A DNA stretch of 64,000 bases, from assembly GCF_023502205.1 (NCBI RefSeq), contig NZ_JAMFLG010000002.1, forward strand, positions 248,001-312,000. The letters are read 5' to 3'. Under the pieces are notes generated by a model. The model saw only the letters and a program-made list of their open reading frames with translations. It ran no database searches and was not told the origin of the DNA. Shown here piece by piece: positions 53,489 through 63,884 of the stretch. A program made the translations under genes and the position numbers. Position 1 is the stretch's first letter. Each line of letters opens with the position of its first letter. Source of the stretch: Aquiflexum sp. TKW24L. GTDB taxonomy: Bacteria > Bacteroidota > Bacteroidia > Cytophagales > Cyclobacteriaceae.

Positions 53489-54807
53489 ACCGCTGCTGCG
53501 TAGTTAGTAGGATTATTTTTCATGTTTCCACTCTTCATCATTCCTTCATAGTGCCTCATCAACAAATAACTTTCTATTTGTCTTAAAGTATCCATGATCA
53601 CACCGACCATAATCAAGAGTGAAGTACCTCCATAAAATTGAGCAAACTCACCACCAACTCCCGCAATAATTGCAAAGGCAGGTAATATTGCAATCAAGGA
53701 TAGTAAGATGGATCCCGGAAGCGTTATTCTTGATATGATATTATCAATGAAATCTGAAGTTGGGGCACCTGGTTTGATCCCGGGCACAAATCCTCCATTC
53801 CTTTTCAAATCTTCTGCAATTTGCTCAGGATTGACCGTAATCGCCGTGTAGAAGAAAGTGAATAGAATGATCATAGTTGCAAAAACTAGGTTATACTGCC
53901 AAGAAGTAAAGTCACTGAAAGTGCTTCCAATATAGTTGGCAATATCATTTTCTGAAGACCAAATCTGAGCAATAAGAGCAGGTAAGAACATCAGTGACTG
54001 TGCAAAGATAATAGGCATTACACCAGACGCATTCACCTTTATAGGTATATACTGCCTTTGTCCACCATAAACTTTACCACCCACAACTTGCTTTGCATAT
54101 TGAACGGGGATCCTTCTCGTAGCTTCTGTCATGGCTACAACACCAAGCACCACAAAGAACAAAACTGCTGCTTCAATCAATAACAATAACATTCCTGAAG
54201 TACCTTTTGAAACAACTTCTGCGATAATTGCTCCAGGGAATCTTGAGATAATCCCAATCATAATCAGCATGGAAATACCATTCCCTATACCTTTCTCAGT
54301 AATCTTCTCTCCGAGCCACATACAGAACATTGTACCTGCAGTTAAGAGAACCAAAGAACTGAACATGAAGAGGGTAGTTCCCACCATTACAGCTCCTGTT
54401 GGGAGAATGGTTGCGGTAATATAACCAACCCCCTGAGCAATGGTAATCAAGATGGTAAGTACTCTAGTGAACTGGTTAATTCTCTTTCTACCTGATTCTC
54501 CTTCTTTCTGAAGTTTCTGAAAATACGGAACTCCAACAGTCAATAACTGTAGCACAATTGAAGCAGAGATATAGGGCATAATACCTAAACCAAAAATGGA
54601 AGCGTTACTGAAAGCGCCACCAAGGAATGTATCAATTAAGCCGAAAATACCTTCCGGAGCATCGCCAAGTTTAGAAGGATCTACACCTGGCAATACTATA
54701 AAAGAACCAAGTCTAAACACAACAAGAAAACCTATTGTATTTATTATCCGGATCCTTAGATCTTCAATAGAAAAGATATTCTTAACTGTTGAGAAAAACT
54801 TTTTCAT
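53485..54807 (-). CDS. secY: Protein translocase subunit SecY
   Basis: 440 residues with ten membrane helices. Family blocks: RIINTIGFLVVFRLGSFI, GLGIMPYISASIVLQLL, RKINQF-like RKRINQFTRVLTILI, ARRIPVQYAKQ-like TRRIPVQYAKQVVGG, and GVIMDTLRQIESYLLMRHYE near the C-terminus. It forms the Sec channel in the inner membrane. It follows rplO by four bases, as in the spc cluster of most bacteria. Confidence 0.98.
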   Translation of the reverse strand: MKKFFSTVKNIFSIEDLRIRIINTIGFLVVFRLGSFIVLPGVDPSKLGDAPEGIFGLIDTFLGGAFSNASIFGLGIMPYISASIVLQLLTVGVPYFQKLQKEGESGRKRINQFTRVLTILITIAQGVGYITATILPTGAVMVGTTLFMFSSLVLLTAGTMFCMWLGEKITEKGIGNGISMLIMIGIISRFPGAIIAEVVSKGTSGMLLLLIEAAVLFFVVLGVVAMTEATRRIPVQYAKQVVGGKVYGGQRQYIPIKVNASGVMPIIFAQSLMFLPALIAQIWSSENDIANYIGSTFSDFTSWQYNLVFATMIILFTFFYTAITVNPEQIAEDLKRNGGFVPGIKPGAPTSDFIDNIISRITLPGSILLSLIAILPAFAIIAGVGGEFAQFYGGTSLLIMVGVIMDTLRQIESYLLMRHYEGMMKSGNMKNNPTNYAAAV

Positions 54808-54811
54808 TTAT

Positions 54812-55258
54812 TTAAAGCTTGGTTACTGTTCCGCCTACTTTTTCAATAGCTTCTACAGCAGAAGCAGAGAATAGGTGAGCACTTACATTTAATTTGGCTG
54901 TAAGTTCGCCTCTACCTAACACTTTTACAACATCTTTTCTAGAAACCAATCCATGTTCTACCAAGGTATCAAATGAAATTATTTCTAAATTAAATTCAGT
55001 GGCCAAATTTTGGAGAACATCCAGGTTTAGTGGCTTGTTAGTTACAGTGTTTAGGCTTTTGAATCCAAACTTAGGAACTCGTCTTTGAAGTGGCATCTGA
55101 CCACCTTCAAATCCTAGCTTTGATTTATATCCTGAACGGGATTTGGCACCTTTGTGACCTCTTGTAGAGGTTCCGCCTCTTCCTGATCCTGTTCCACGTC
55201 CGATTCTCTTGCAAGATTTTACCGAACCTTCTGCAGGTTTTAGTGTATGTAATTTCAT
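54812..55258 (-). CDS. rplO: 50S ribosomal protein L15
   Basis: 148 residues. MKLHTLKPAEGSVKSCKRIG, followed by the glycine-rich GRGTGSGRGGTSTRGHKGAK, QMPLQRRVPKFGF and the C-terminal GELTAKLNVSAHLFSASAVEA. Full length. It binds 23S rRNA late in assembly. Two bases after rpmD. Confidence 0.98.
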   Translation of the reverse strand: MKLHTLKPAEGSVKSCKRIGRGTGSGRGGTSTRGHKGAKSRSGYKSKLGFEGGQMPLQRRVPKFGFKSLNTVTNKPLNLDVLQNLATEFNLEIISFDTLVEHGLVSRKDVVKVLGRGELTAKLNVSAHLFSASAVEAIEKVGGTVTKL

Positions 55259-55260
55259 AA

Positions 55261-55440
55261 TTAAGCTTCCTCCACTTTTACAAGGTGACTAACTTTTCTA
55301 ACCATACCAGCGATTGCAGGATTGCTTTCAATCTCTACACTCTTGTTGATTTTACCAAGTCCAAGGGCTACGATTGTAGCCTTTTGATCTTTTGGTCTTT
55401 TTATGGTACTTCTTATCTGAGTGATTCTGATTTTTCCCAT
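55261..55440 (-). CDS. rpmD: 50S ribosomal protein L30
   Basis: 59 residues (MGKIRITQIRSTIKRPKDQK, later HLVKVEEA). The frame is open back to 55503, but that part overlaps rpsE; the ATG at 55440 gives the family start. It lies four bases after the rpsE stop. Confidence 0.96.
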   Translation of the reverse strand: MGKIRITQIRSTIKRPKDQKATIVALGLGKINKSVEIESNPAIAGMVRKVSHLVKVEEA

Positions 55441-55444
55441 TTTA

Positions 55445-55963
55445 TTAACCGTTAAAGACTTTTGACATTTTAACTCCTCTTTGTTGAGAAACCGCGATAG
55501 CATCTCTCAACTGTACCAAGGCATCAATAGTAGCTTTTACCACGTTGTGTGGATTTGAAGAACCTTTCGATTTTGCCAATACGTCGGTTACTCCAGCACT
55601 TTCCAAAACAGCACGCATCGCACCACCTGCAATTACACCGGTACCGGCAGCAGCAGGTTTGATAAGGACAAAACCTCCACCGAACTTTCCTAACTGCTCA
55701 TGAGGAATAGTACCCTTCAAAACAGGAACTCTCACAAGGTTCTTTTTTGCATCTTCAATGCCTTTAGTAATTGCATCAGTAACTTCGTTGGCTTTGCCAA
55801 GTCCGTAACCTACAACACCAGCACCATCACCTACTACAACTATAGCAGAGAATGAAAATCTCCTACCACCTTTTACTACTTTGGCAACTCGGTTGATAGC
55901 AACAACTTTCTCTTTTAATTCAGTATCTGTTGCCCTAATTGGTTTTCTTTTTACCTGAGACAT
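55445..55963 (-). CDS. rpsE: 30S ribosomal protein S5
   Basis: 172 residues. [20 protein letters not shown] and [20 protein letters not shown] (double-stranded-RNA-binding-like fold), PIRATD before them, and the C-terminal domain with [20 protein letters not shown]. It acts in decoding fidelity. Eight bases after rplR. Confidence 0.98.
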   Translation of the reverse strand: MSQVKRKPIRATDTELKEKVVAINRVAKVVKGGRRFSFSAIVVVGDGAGVVGYGLGKANEVTDAITKGIEDAKKNLVRVPVLKGTIPHEQLGKFGGGFVLIKPAAAGTGVIAGGAMRAVLESAGVTDVLAKSKGSSNPHNVVKATIDALVQLRDAIAVSQQRGVKMSKVFNG

Positions 55964-55971
55964 AATATCTT

Positions 55972-56322
55972 TTAAAATTTAAGGCCACCTTCCCTTGCAC
56001 CATCTGCAAGAGCTTTAACATTTCCATGATATAAGTATCCACCTCTATCGAAAACAACTTCGGAGACACCATTTGCTACAGCTCTTTCAGCTAATTTTTT
56101 ACCCACTTCTTTGGAAACTGTAACGTTTGCGTTGTTAACAGAACCCAATTCTTTGGAAGAAGCATGTGCAAGCGTATGACCCTTAAGATCATCCACAAGC
56201 TGTGCGTAAATACCGGTATTACTTTTGAATACAGACAAACGAGGTCTTGAATCAGTACCAGAGATTTTTCTTCTTATACTTCTTTTGATTCTAAGTCTTC
56301 TTAAACTCTTATTAAAGGCCAT
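55972..56322 (-). CDS. rplR: 50S ribosomal protein L18
   Basis: 116 residues. Basic N-terminus ([19 protein letters not shown]), [40 protein letters not shown] and EGGLKF at the end. Binds 5S rRNA together with L5. Five bases after rplF. Confidence 0.98.
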   Translation of the reverse strand: MAFNKSLRRLRIKRSIRRKISGTDSRPRLSVFKSNTGIYAQLVDDLKGHTLAHASSKELGSVNNANVTVSKEVGKKLAERAVANGVSEVVFDRGGYLYHGNVKALADGAREGGLKF

Positions 56323-56327
56323 ATTAA

Positions 56328-56885
56328 TTATTTTTTACCGGCAGTTTTACCAGCCTTACGTCTAACAATTTCTCCGACAAAGCGTACACCCTTACCTTTA
56401 TAAGGCTCTACTTTACGCAATGATTTAATCTTGGCAGCAATTTGACCAACCAATTCTTTATCAATCCCTTCCAATGTAATAAGAGGGTTTTTACCTTTAG
56501 GAGTTTCGGTCTTTAAAGAGACGGACTCAGGAAGCGCAAAAAAGATGTTGTGTGAATAACCTAAGGAAAGTTCAAGAACTTGTCCTTGATTAGACGCCTT
56601 ATAACCCACCCCAACAAGTTCCAGGTCTTTTTTGTATCCATCAGATACACCGATTACCATATTGTTAATTAGGGACCTGTATAGACCGTGAAGTGATTTA
56701 TGTCTCTTAGATTCTGTAGGTCTTTCAAGGATAATTTCATTACCCTCAACCTTCACAGCAATGTCGGGATTCACATCCCTACTTAGAGTACCTTTGGGAC
56801 CTTTAACAGTAACAGCATTGAATGCAGTTACGTCTACAGTAACACCCGCAGGTATATTTATTGGTTTTTTACCTATTCTAGACAT
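56328..56885 (-). CDS. rplF: 50S ribosomal protein L6
   Basis: 185 residues, two repeated L6 domains: [20 protein letters not shown] with [13 protein letters not shown], and the second domain with [19 protein letters not shown], ending [20 protein letters not shown]. It sits near the factor-binding site. Nine bases after rpsH. Confidence 0.98.
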   Translation of the reverse strand: MSRIGKKPINIPAGVTVDVTAFNAVTVKGPKGTLSRDVNPDIAVKVEGNEIILERPTESKRHKSLHGLYRSLINNMVIGVSDGYKKDLELVGVGYKASNQGQVLELSLGYSHNIFFALPESVSLKTETPKGKNPLITLEGIDKELVGQIAAKIKSLRKVEPYKGKGVRFVGEIVRRKAGKTAGKK

Positions 56886-56894
56886 GACGGTATA

Positions 56895-57290
56895 TTAATA
56901 AACGTAGCAAAGTACTTCTCCTCCAACACCTTCAGTGCGTGCTTCTTTATCGGTCATTACACCTTTGGAAGTAGAGAGGATAGCAATTCCAAGGCCGTTG
57001 ATAACTCTTGGAAGATCTTCATGTTTTACATATTTTCTTAGACCTGGCTTACTAACTCTACTCAGGTTTACGATGGCATTTTGCTTTGTCGATGGATTAT
57101 ATTTCAAAGCTATTTTGATGATGCCCTGAGGACCATTTTCATCAAATTTATAATTTTGAATATAACCTTTATCATGAAGCACCTTCGTGATCTCCTTCTT
57201 TATGTTAGAAGCAGGCATCTCAACGATTCTATGAGTTGCCTTGATGGCATTTCTCAATCTTGTCAGATAATCAGCTATTGGATCAGTCAT
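56895..57290 (-). CDS. rpsH: 30S ribosomal protein S8
   Basis: 131 residues. MTDPIADYLTRLRNAIKATH, VMPASNIKKEI-like EMPASNIKKEITKVL, SKPGLRKYV and the ending TSKGVMTDKEAR...GGEVLCYVY. It binds helix 21 of 16S rRNA, and in E. coli represses the spc operon. The 85-base gap before it is the longest in the whole cluster and holds a promoter box and a hairpin. Confidence 0.98.
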   Translation of the reverse strand: MTDPIADYLTRLRNAIKATHRIVEMPASNIKKEITKVLHDKGYIQNYKFDENGPQGIIKIALKYNPSTKQNAIVNLSRVSKPGLRKYVKHEDLPRVINGLGIAILSTSKGVMTDKEARTEGVGGEVLCYVY

Positions 57291-57308
57291 AATTATATAA
57301 GTCTAACT

Positions 57309-57338
57309 GCACTTTCCCGCTAAGGGAGTGCAAAGTTA
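57309..57338 (-). promoter_or_regulatory. Internal promoter box and hairpin before rpsH
   Basis: On the minus strand TAACTTTG (complement of 57331-57338) fits the -7 box. Directly after it is a hairpin, GCACTCCC and GGGAAAGTGC (57309-57331) around TTAGC, with two bulged A. The -33 region has TTTT rather than TTTG. A read-through transcript would carry the hairpin; one started here would begin inside it. Confidence 0.45.
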
Positions 57339-57375
57339 CACAATGATTTTAAGAATAAAAATTCTTGTTAAAATT

Positions 57376-57645
57376 TTACCAGCTAGACTTAGTAATTCCC
57401 GGAATTTTACCTGCCGAAGCCATTTCTCTAAAGGTTACCCTGTTGATGCCAAACTTCCTCATATATCCCTTTGGACGACCTGTTAATTTGCACCTGTTGT
57501 GTAACCTGACAGGTGAAGAATTTTTCGGTAATTTATCCAATCCTGCAAAATCCCCCGCTGCTTTTAATGCAGCACGTTTTTTAGCATATTTAGCTACAAG
57601 ACTTTCTCTCTTACGCTCGCGGGCTTTTAGTGACTCTCTTGCCAT
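57376..57645 (-). CDS. rpsN: 30S ribosomal protein S14, zinc-independent form
   Basis: 89 residues ([20 protein letters not shown], then [20 protein letters not shown] and [19 protein letters not shown]). This is the longer C-minus type: only one Cys (in NRCKLTGRP) remains of the CxxC...CxxC zinc knuckle. Eight bases after rplE. Confidence 0.98.
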   Translation of the reverse strand: MARESLKARERKRESLVAKYAKKRAALKAAGDFAGLDKLPKNSSPVRLHNRCKLTGRPKGYMRKFGINRVTFREMASAGKIPGITKSSW

Positions 57646-57653
57646 AATATTTC

Positions 57654-58208
57654 TTAATTATTTTTGTTAATAAAAGGCATTCCAAAAGCTTTTAACAAAG
57701 CATAGCTTTCTTCATCTGTCTTGGCCGAAGTCACAAAAGTGATATCCATGCCAGAAATTTTGTTCACCTTTTCGATGCTGATTTCAGGGAAAATGATTTG
57801 CTCGGTTACACCCAGGGTATAATTACCTCTTCCATCAAATCCTTTGTCATTGATTCCTTTGAAATCTCTTACTCTTGGAAGAGCAATTGTCATCAATCGA
57901 TCAAGGAATTCATACATCTTATTGCCTCTCAAAGTAACTTTAGCCCCAATCGGCATTCCTTCTCTCAACTTAAAGTTAGAAACTGAAGTTTTTGCTTTGG
58001 TTGATACTGCTTTTTGACCGGCAATCAAGGAAAGTTCTTCAACACCTTGATCTACCAACTTCTTGTCAGCAACTGCCGCTCCGATCCCTTTGTTGATTAC
58101 TATTTTTGTCAATTTAGGAACTTCCATCACTGAACTGTACTGAAATTTCTCCTTCATTGAAGGAACTATTTCAGCCATATATCTATCTTTTACTCTAGGA
58201 TTAGCCAT
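57654..58208 (-). CDS. rplE: 50S ribosomal protein L5
   Basis: 184 residues. [58 protein letters not shown] and [20 protein letters not shown]. Binds 5S rRNA and contacts the P-site tRNA. Overlaps the rplX stop by eight bases. Confidence 0.98.
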   Translation of the reverse strand: MANPRVKDRYMAEIVPSMKEKFQYSSVMEVPKLTKIVINKGIGAAVADKKLVDQGVEELSLIAGQKAVSTKAKTSVSNFKLREGMPIGAKVTLRGNKMYEFLDRLMTIALPRVRDFKGINDKGFDGRGNYTLGVTEQIIFPEISIEKVNKISGMDITFVTSAKTDEESYALLKAFGMPFINKNN

Positions 58209-58545
58209 TGATTACCTCCCCAGTTTTCTTAGAATACCTAACTAATTTACCTTTGTCATTTTCTTTTCTTCCTGTCCTTGTAGCTTCTCCTGTTTTAGGA
58301 TCTACAAGCATCAGATTACTTAGATCTAAGGAAGCCTCTCTTTTTTCAATTCCTCCTTGCGGATTCGATGCAGTTGGCTTAACGTGCTTAGTTACCATAT
58401 TGATACCTTCTACTATCGCTCTTCTTTTGGTAGGATCGACAGAAAGTATTTTACCTGATTTGCCTTTATCATCACCTGCTAATACTTTTACAGCATCTCC
58501 GGTTTTGACATGCAATTTTGGTTGCTTGTTGAATTTTCTTTCCAT
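58201..58545 (-). CDS. rplX: 50S ribosomal protein L24
   Basis: 114 residues. A KOW motif ([20 protein letters not shown]) near the start, then [20 protein letters not shown] and the C-terminal [20 protein letters not shown]. It initiates 50S assembly. Two bases after rplN. Confidence 0.98.
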   Translation of the reverse strand: MERKFNKQPKLHVKTGDAVKVLAGDDKGKSGKILSVDPTKRRAIVEGINMVTKHVKPTASNPQGGIEKREASLDLSNLMLVDPKTGEATRTGRKENDKGKLVRYSKKTGEVING

Positions 58546-58547
58546 GA

Positions 58548-58916
58548 TTACAATACTTCTGGGGCTAAAGACACAATCTTCATAAATTGCTTCTCTCTCA
58601 ACTCTCTGGCAACAGGACCGAAAATACGGGTTCCTCTTGGCTCATCATTGTTGTTCAAAAGCACAGCTGCATTATCTTCGAATCTGATATATGAACCGTC
58701 TTTTCTTCTGATTTCTTTCTTCGTTCTCACGATAACCGCTTTTGAAACGGTACCTTTTTTCATACTGCTGGAAGAAAGTGCAGACTTAACAGTTACGACA
58801 ACTTTATCACCAATGGAGGCATACCTTTTTTTGGTACCTCCCAATACACGGATTACGAGCACCTCTTTGGCACCTGAATTATCCGCTACACCTAGTCTGG
58901 ATTCTTGTTGTATCAT
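58548..58916 (-). CDS. rplN: 50S ribosomal protein L14
   Basis: 122 residues. [40 protein letters not shown], and [20 protein letters not shown] near the end. Full length and highly conserved; it forms an intersubunit bridge. Two bases after rpsQ. Confidence 0.98.
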   Translation of the reverse strand: MIQQESRLGVADNSGAKEVLVIRVLGGTKKRYASIGDKVVVTVKSALSSSSMKKGTVSKAVIVRTKKEIRRKDGSYIRFEDNAAVLLNNNDEPRGTRIFGPVARELREKQFMKIVSLAPEVL

Positions 58917-58918
58917 GA

Positions 58919-59182
58919 TTATTTAGCCTTTTCTATTATTTCAACCAATCTCCAACGTTTGTTCTTACTCAGCGGACGAGTTTCGCTTATTCTGACAGTA
59001 TCGCCTTCATTAGCCTCATTTTTCTCGTCATGAACCATAAATTTTGTAGTCTTAGCAACAAACTTACCATAGATCGAATGTTTAACCTTTCTTTCTACAG
59101 CTACAGTTATGGACTTGTCCATTTTGTTGCTAACTACCTTACCTGTTCTTTCTTTACGAAGATTTCTCTCAGCAGTAGCCAT
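58919..59182 (-). CDS. rpsQ: 30S ribosomal protein S17
   Basis: 87 residues, OB fold. [60 protein letters not shown]. Seven bases after rpmC. Confidence 0.98.
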   Translation of the reverse strand: MATAERNLRKERTGKVVSNKMDKSITVAVERKVKHSIYGKFVAKTTKFMVHDEKNEANEGDTVRISETRPLSKNKRWRLVEIIEKAK

Positions 59183-59189
59183 CTTAATA

Positions 59190-59384
59190 TTATTTAGCTA
59201 GTTGTTTTGCGGTCAAGGTTGTCTTTAATCTTGCGATCAATTTCCTTGACTCCTTAATTTTATTAGGATTTTCAATTGGAGAGATAGCATGGGCAAAGTT
59301 CAATTTAGATAAATTGACCTGCTCAGCGGCTATGCGTTCCAAGATTTCACTTTCGGAAAGTGATTTTATTTCTGCGTTTTTCAT
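59190..59384 (-). CDS. rpmC: 50S ribosomal protein L29
   Basis: 64 residues ([20 protein letters not shown], later [20 protein letters not shown]). Two-helix protein at the peptide exit site. Eight bases after rplP. Confidence 0.97.
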   Translation of the reverse strand: MKNAEIKSLSESEILERIAAEQVNLSKLNFAHAISPIENPNKIKESRKLIARLKTTLTAKQLAK

Positions 59385-59392
59385 AGTTTCTA

Positions 59393-59812
59393 TTATCCTA
59401 CGTAATCTCTACGTACTACGAATCTTGTACTTACTGGAAGTTTCTGTTGTGCTAACCTCAAAGCTTCATTCGCTACTTCAAGAGTAACACCCGTTGCTTC
59501 GAAAAGGATAGTTCCAGGTTTAATGACGGCAACCCAATACTCAGGAGCACCTTTACCTTTACCCATACGAACCTCTGCAGGTTTTTTGGTGATCGGTTTG
59601 TCAGGAAAAATCCTGATCCAAACCTGACCTTCTCTTTTCATCGCTCTCGTCATAGCAATACGAGCTGCTTCTATCTGACGGGAAGTTATCCATCCTGGCT
59701 CGAGGGATTTGATACCAAAGTTGCCAAAAGAAAGTTCGTGACCCCTTTGAGCAAGTCCTTTGACTCTACCCTTATGCATTTTTCTAAATTTCGTTCTTTT
59801 CGGCTGTAACAT
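59393..59812 (-). CDS. rplP: 50S ribosomal protein L16
   Basis: 139 residues. [60 protein letters not shown], and [15 protein letters not shown] at the end. It lies near the peptidyl-transferase centre and A site. 23 bases after rpsC. Confidence 0.98.
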   Translation of the reverse strand: MLQPKRTKFRKMHKGRVKGLAQRGHELSFGNFGIKSLEPGWITSRQIEAARIAMTRAMKREGQVWIRIFPDKPITKKPAEVRMGKGKGAPEYWVAVIKPGTILFEATGVTLEVANEALRLAQQKLPVSTRFVVRRDYVG

Positions 59813-59835
59813 GATTTCTCACTTATGGGTGAAAA

Positions 59836-60576
59836 TTAGTTATTTCTCTTTCTTCTCTTTGGACCACCTTCTCTTCGCTTTCCTCTCGCTGCTGCAGAAG
59901 CATTGGTTTTTGGCTCGCTGGCTGCACCTACGTTTGGAGATAAATCTCTCTTCCCGTAAACTTCACCTTTGAATATCCACACCTTGATGCCGATGATTCC
60001 ATAAACAGTATTAGCCTCAGAAACGGCATAGTCGATGTCGGCTCTTAATGTATGCAAAGGAATTCTACCTTCTTTGTACATTTCAGATCTAGCCATTTCG
60101 GCTCCGCCTAATCTACCTGAAAGTTTTACTTTGATCCCTTCTGCACCCACTCTCATTGTCGCAGCAATAGATTGCTTCATTGCTCTTCTGAATGAGATAC
60201 GTGCCTGTAGTTGTTGTGCGATAGATTCACCGACCAATTTGGCATCCATTTCAGGACGTTTAATTTCAAAAATGTTAATTTGAACATCTTTGTTGGTCAA
60301 TTTTTTCAATTCCTCTTTAAGCTTATCAACTTCGGCTCCACCTTTTCCTATTACTACTCCAGGACGGGCAGTGTGGATGGTTAGAGTGATTCTCTTCAAA
60401 GTTCTCTCAATGATAACTTTTGAGATTCCTCCTTTTGGAATCCTAGCGTTTACATATTTCCTGATCTGCTGATCTTCATACAGCTTTTCAGCGAAATCTT
60501 TTCCGCCATACCAGTTGGAATCCCAACCTTTGATTACACCAAGTCTAAAACCAATTGGGTTTACTTTTTGTCCCAT
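59836..60576 (-). CDS. rpsC: 30S ribosomal protein S3
   Basis: 246 residues. [20 protein letters not shown], the KH domain with [20 protein letters not shown], and the C-terminal domain with [20 protein letters not shown] and [20 protein letters not shown]. The last 30 residues are a basic tail ([16 protein letters not shown]). At the mRNA entry site. Nine bases after rplV. Confidence 0.98.
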   Translation of the reverse strand: MGQKVNPIGFRLGVIKGWDSNWYGGKDFAEKLYEDQQIRKYVNARIPKGGISKVIIERTLKRITLTIHTARPGVVIGKGGAEVDKLKEELKKLTNKDVQINIFEIKRPEMDAKLVGESIAQQLQARISFRRAMKQSIAATMRVGAEGIKVKLSGRLGGAEMARSEMYKEGRIPLHTLRADIDYAVSEANTVYGIIGIKVWIFKGEVYGKRDLSPNVGAASEPKTNASAAARGKRREGGPKRRKRNN

Positions 60577-60585
60577 AGTCTGATT

Positions 60586-60975
60586 TTAATTAGATTTTTC
60601 TGTTGTTTCAACTTGATCAGCGGTAACATCTGTACTGTAGGAATCTACAATAAGAGTTACATGATTCGATCTTTTACGAATTCTGTGAGCTCTTCCCTGC
60701 GGTGCAGGTCTAAGTCTTTTGAGCATGCGTCCTTCGTCTACGAAGATTGTCTTTAGAAACAAATCAGCTTCTTCAATCTTCTCATCCGGATTTTTCGCCT
60801 GCCAGTTGGCTACAGCAGAAAGTAGGAGTTTCTCGATTCTTGCAGCTCCACTGTTGGGAGTGAACTTCAAAATACTTAATGCCTGTCCTACTCTTTTTCC
60901 TCTTACAAGGTCGACTACCAATCGCATTTTGCGAGGAGAAGTAGGAACGTTGTTTAATCTTGCTATTGCTTCCAT
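60586..60975 (-). CDS. rplV: 50S ribosomal protein L22
   Basis: 129 residues. [40 protein letters not shown], and the loop that reaches the exit tunnel [21 protein letters not shown] short acidic tail ([10 protein letters not shown]). Two bases after rpsS. Confidence 0.98.
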   Translation of the reverse strand: MEAIARLNNVPTSPRKMRLVVDLVRGKRVGQALSILKFTPNSGAARIEKLLLSAVANWQAKNPDEKIEEADLFLKTIFVDEGRMLKRLRPAPQGRAHRIRKRSNHVTLIVDSYSTDVTADQVETTEKSN

Positions 60976-60977
60976 GA

Positions 60978-61256
60978 TTATCTCTTTCCTTTATCTTTCT
61001 TGGCAATGTGACCCCTAAAGTTTCTAGTAGGTGCAAATTCTCCAAGCTTATGTCCTACCATGTTGTCTGTAACAAATACGGGTATAAACTTATTGCCATT
61101 ATGCACAGCGAATGTATGGCCTACGAAATCCGGAGAAATCATTGATCTTCTTGACCATGTCTTGATGACAGATTTTTTTCCGGTCTCGTTCATTACATCC
61201 ACTTTTTTCAATAAGTGGTGCTCTATATAAGGACCTTTTTTTAATGAACGTGCCAT
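60978..61256 (-). CDS. rpsS: 30S ribosomal protein S19
   Basis: 92 residues. [80 protein letters not shown]. Binds 16S rRNA with S13. Two bases after rplB. Confidence 0.98.
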   Translation of the reverse strand: MARSLKKGPYIEHHLLKKVDVMNETGKKSVIKTWSRRSMISPDFVGHTFAVHNGNKFIPVFVTDNMVGHKLGEFAPTRNFRGHIAKKDKGKR

Positions 61257-61258
61257 AT

Positions 61259-62083
61259 CTATTTGGTTCTTTTACTGATAATGAATTTGTTAGAATACTT
61301 TTTAGGGCTTCTGGTTTTCTTGCCTTTGGCAAGTAAACCTTTCCTAGATCTGGGATGACCTCCGGAAGATCTACCTTCACCACCACCCATTGGGTGATCG
61401 ACAGGGTTCATTGCGACACCCCTTGTTCTAGGTCTTCTTCCTAACCAACGGTTCCTACCAGCTTTACCAAGGACCACATTCATATGGTCAGCATTGGAAA
61501 CAGTACCTACAGTGGCCATACAAGTTCCGAGAACGAGTCTCATTTCGCCTGAAGGCAATTTGATAGTCACATACTTACCATCTCTTGCTACTACCTGACC
61601 ATAACCACCTGCACTACGTGCCATTGCTCCACCCTTTCCAGGCTTAAGCTCAATGTTATGGACAATGGTACCCAAGGGCACATTAACAAGATGCATCGCA
61701 TTTCCGATCTCAGGAGCTACGCTTTCGCCTGAAATTATAGTCTGTCCGACTTTAATTCCATTTGGTGCGATGATATACGCTTTTTCACCATCGGCATATT
61801 GCAACAAAGCAATACGGGCTGTTCTGTTTGGATCATATTCTACAGAAACAATCTCAGCAAGAACACCAAATTTGTTTCTTTTGAAGTCAATAATTCTAAG
61901 TCTTTGCTTGTGTCCACCACCAATATATCTATTGGTCATCTTACCGGTGTTATTTCTACCACCTGACTTTGGTTTCGGAGCCAAAAGAGATTTCTCAGGC
62001 TTTGATGTAGTAATCTCATCAAATGCCGGCGCTACTCTGAATCTGGTCCCTGGTGTTACAGGTTTTAATTTTCTAACTGCCAT
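61259..62083 (-). CDS. rplB: 50S ribosomal protein L2
   Basis: 274 residues. [60 protein letters not shown], and the catalytic-centre region [20 protein letters not shown] with the conserved His. Needed for subunit joining and peptidyl transfer. 13 bases after rplW. Confidence 0.98.
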   Translation of the reverse strand: MAVRKLKPVTPGTRFRVAPAFDEITTSKPEKSLLAPKPKSGGRNNTGKMTNRYIGGGHKQRLRIIDFKRNKFGVLAEIVSVEYDPNRTARIALLQYADGEKAYIIAPNGIKVGQTIISGESVAPEIGNAMHLVNVPLGTIVHNIELKPGKGGAMARSAGGYGQVVARDGKYVTIKLPSGEMRLVLGTCMATVGTVSNADHMNVVLGKAGRNRWLGRRPRTRGVAMNPVDHPMGGGEGRSSGGHPRSRKGLLAKGKKTRSPKKYSNKFIISKRTK

Positions 62084-62096
62084 GATTCTGATTCAA

Positions 62097-62384
62097 TTAA
62101 ATTTCTCCGTAAAAATCAATTATTTCACCTTCCGCAACCTTCACGATTGCTTTTTTATAAGGAGCGCTAAAGCCAGAAACAATTTTTGTTTTGGTATATC
62201 TAGTCTTAGGCTTGCCCGCATACCTCATGGTACGGACATCCACAACTTTCACTCCATACATTTTTTCTACGGCTCTTTTGATTTCAGGCTTGGTTGCGGT
62301 TTTTTCAACTGCAAATCCATAAACACCTTTTTCATTCATTGCTGAAATCTTCTCGGTAATCAAAGGTTTTTTAAGTGTTGCCAT
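62097..62384 (-). CDS. rplW: 50S ribosomal protein L23
   Basis: 95 residues. LKKPLITEKISAMNEKGVYG, FAVEKTATKPEIKRAVEKMY, GVKVVDVRTMRYAGKPKTRY. It surrounds the exit tunnel and docks trigger factor and SRP. Four bases after rplD. Confidence 0.97.
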   Translation of the reverse strand: MATLKKPLITEKISAMNEKGVYGFAVEKTATKPEIKRAVEKMYGVKVVDVRTMRYAGKPKTRYTKTKIVSGFSAPYKKAIVKVAEGEIIDFYGEI

Positions 62385-62388
62385 CTTC

Positions 62389-63018
62389 TTACTTTAATAA
62401 AAGGGTTTCTAACATACTTACTGAACCTTCGCACAATACCAAATTGTCAGCATTCAACAATTCATAAGTATTTACATTTTCTACAGCCATAACTTTGGCC
62501 TTCTGCAAGTTTCTGCTAGACAAATAAACGTTCTTGCTAACTTCTGGAAGAACCAATAGGGTTTTCTTATCAGACAATGAAAGTCCATTCAACATGGCTA
62601 TATATGTCTTTGTTTTTGGAGCATCAAATGAGAAGTTTTCCAAAACCATTACACTATTTTCTTTCGCCTTATAAGTCAAAGCAGACTTTCTGGCTAATTG
62701 CTTCAGCTTTTTATTCAATTTGAATGAATAGTCTCTTGGAACTGGTCCAAAAACCCTACCCCCACCTCTGAATAATGGTGACTTGATAGATCCTGCTCTA
62801 GCTCCACCGGTGCCTTTTTGCTTTTTGATCTTCTTAGTAGACCCGGAAATTTCATTCCTATTTTTGGCTTTGTGAGTACCTTGTCTTTGGTTCGCCAAAT
62901 ATTGCTTTACATCCAGGTAGATCGCGTGATCATTGGGTTCGATCGCGAAAATGTCATCAGAAAGAGTAACTTTCCTACCTGTGTCTTCACCGTTATATTT
63001 TAATACTGCTAATTCCAT
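62389..63018 (-). CDS. rplD: 50S ribosomal protein L4
   Basis: 209 residues. It has the extended tunnel loop [20 protein letters not shown] and [20 protein letters not shown], then [20 protein letters not shown]. In E. coli L4 also represses the S10 operon. Four bases after rplC. Confidence 0.98.
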   Translation of the reverse strand: MELAVLKYNGEDTGRKVTLSDDIFAIEPNDHAIYLDVKQYLANQRQGTHKAKNRNEISGSTKKIKKQKGTGGARAGSIKSPLFRGGGRVFGPVPRDYSFKLNKKLKQLARKSALTYKAKENSVMVLENFSFDAPKTKTYIAMLNGLSLSDKKTLLVLPEVSKNVYLSSRNLQKAKVMAVENVNTYELLNADNLVLCEGSVSMLETLLLK

Positions 63019-63022
63019 TTTC

Positions 63023-63655
63023 TTACTTCTCTAGAATAACGAAAGAATTTTTTGGACCTGGGATAGAACCGCTTACTAGTAATAGATTCTTGTCAGGATA
63101 GATTCTCAAGACTCTCAAATTGATCACCTTCACTCTATCTCCTCCAGTTCTACCAGCCATTCTCATTCCTTTGAATACTCTGGATGGCCATGAACAAGCA
63201 CCAATTGAACCAGGGTGTCTCGCTCTGTTATGCTGACCGTGGGTTGCACCACCGACACCGGCAAAACCATGACGCTTTACTACACCTTGGAAACCTTTAC
63301 CTTTGGAAGTTCCAATAGCATCTACGAAGTCTCCTTCAATAAATACTTCGTCAGCTTTCACTGTCTTCCCTAGATCAACCTGACCTTCAAATTCGATTCT
63401 GAAGTCTCTGAATTCAACAACTTTCTGCTTTGGTGTGGTGCCTGCTTTTTTAAAGTGGCCCATCAGCGGTTTTGGCGTGTTTTTTTCTTTACGCTCACCG
63501 TATGCCAATTGAACAGCGTTGTACCCGTCTGTATCAACATTTTTTACTTGCGTCACTACGCAAGGACCAGCTTCTATTAGCGTGCATGCGACATTTCGTC
63601 CATCGGCACTGAAAATGCTAGTCATTCCTACTTTTTTACCTATTATTCCAGACAT
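63023..63655 (-). CDS. rplC: 50S ribosomal protein L3
   Basis: 210 residues. [20 protein letters not shown], then [20 protein letters not shown] and [20 protein letters not shown] with [14 protein letters not shown] chose the ATG at 63655 as the family start; a GTG or other start ten codons earlier (63685) is open but not family-like. It is the first gene after the promoter at 63720 and so opens the S10 operon in this organism. Confidence 0.97.
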   Translation of the reverse strand: MSGIIGKKVGMTSIFSADGRNVACTLIEAGPCVVTQVKNVDTDGYNAVQLAYGERKEKNTPKPLMGHFKKAGTTPKQKVVEFRDFRIEFEGQVDLGKTVKADEVFIEGDFVDAIGTSKGKGFQGVVKRHGFAGVGGATHGQHNRARHPGSIGACSWPSRVFKGMRMAGRTGGDRVKVINLRVLRIYPDKNLLLVSGSIPGPKNSFVILEK

Positions 63656-63719
63656 CTTCTGTTGTATAATAATCTTGAAACCCAAGCCTTTATGTGCTTA
63701 GGTGCTTTTTTAAGGACTG

Positions 63720-63750
63720 CAAAGTTAGGATTTTTCCCTCAGCTTACAAA
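63720..63750 (-). promoter_or_regulatory. Promoter of the S10 ribosomal operon
   Basis: On the minus strand TTTG (complement of 63747-63750) and TAACTTTG (complement of 63720-63727) are separated by 19 bases, a full match to the Bacteroidetes consensus. Transcription should start about 55-60 bases before the rplC ATG. Confidence 0.75.
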
Positions 63751-63853
63751 TCCCAACTTTAATATTTTCAATTATTTACGAAAATAAATTTGGTGGTAGG
63801 CCTAAATAACCTACAAACTCCCAAAGACACTTTCAATTTTAAAGGGGCAAAAG

Positions 63854-63884
63854 AAAAACCCGCACCGGATTGGTACAGGTTTTT
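63854..63884 (-). terminator. Probable terminator after rpsJ
   Basis: AAAAACC / GGTTTTT stem (63854-63860 and 63878-63884) with a partly paired inner part, followed on the minus strand by TTTTTCTTTT. It lies 22 bases beyond the rpsJ stop and before the S10 operon promoter. Confidence 0.6.

Noticed and set aside
61653-62345. 230-codon plus-strand frame antisense to rplB and rplW
   Set aside because: It covers parts of two ribosomal genes and the gap between them and has no recognisable domain.
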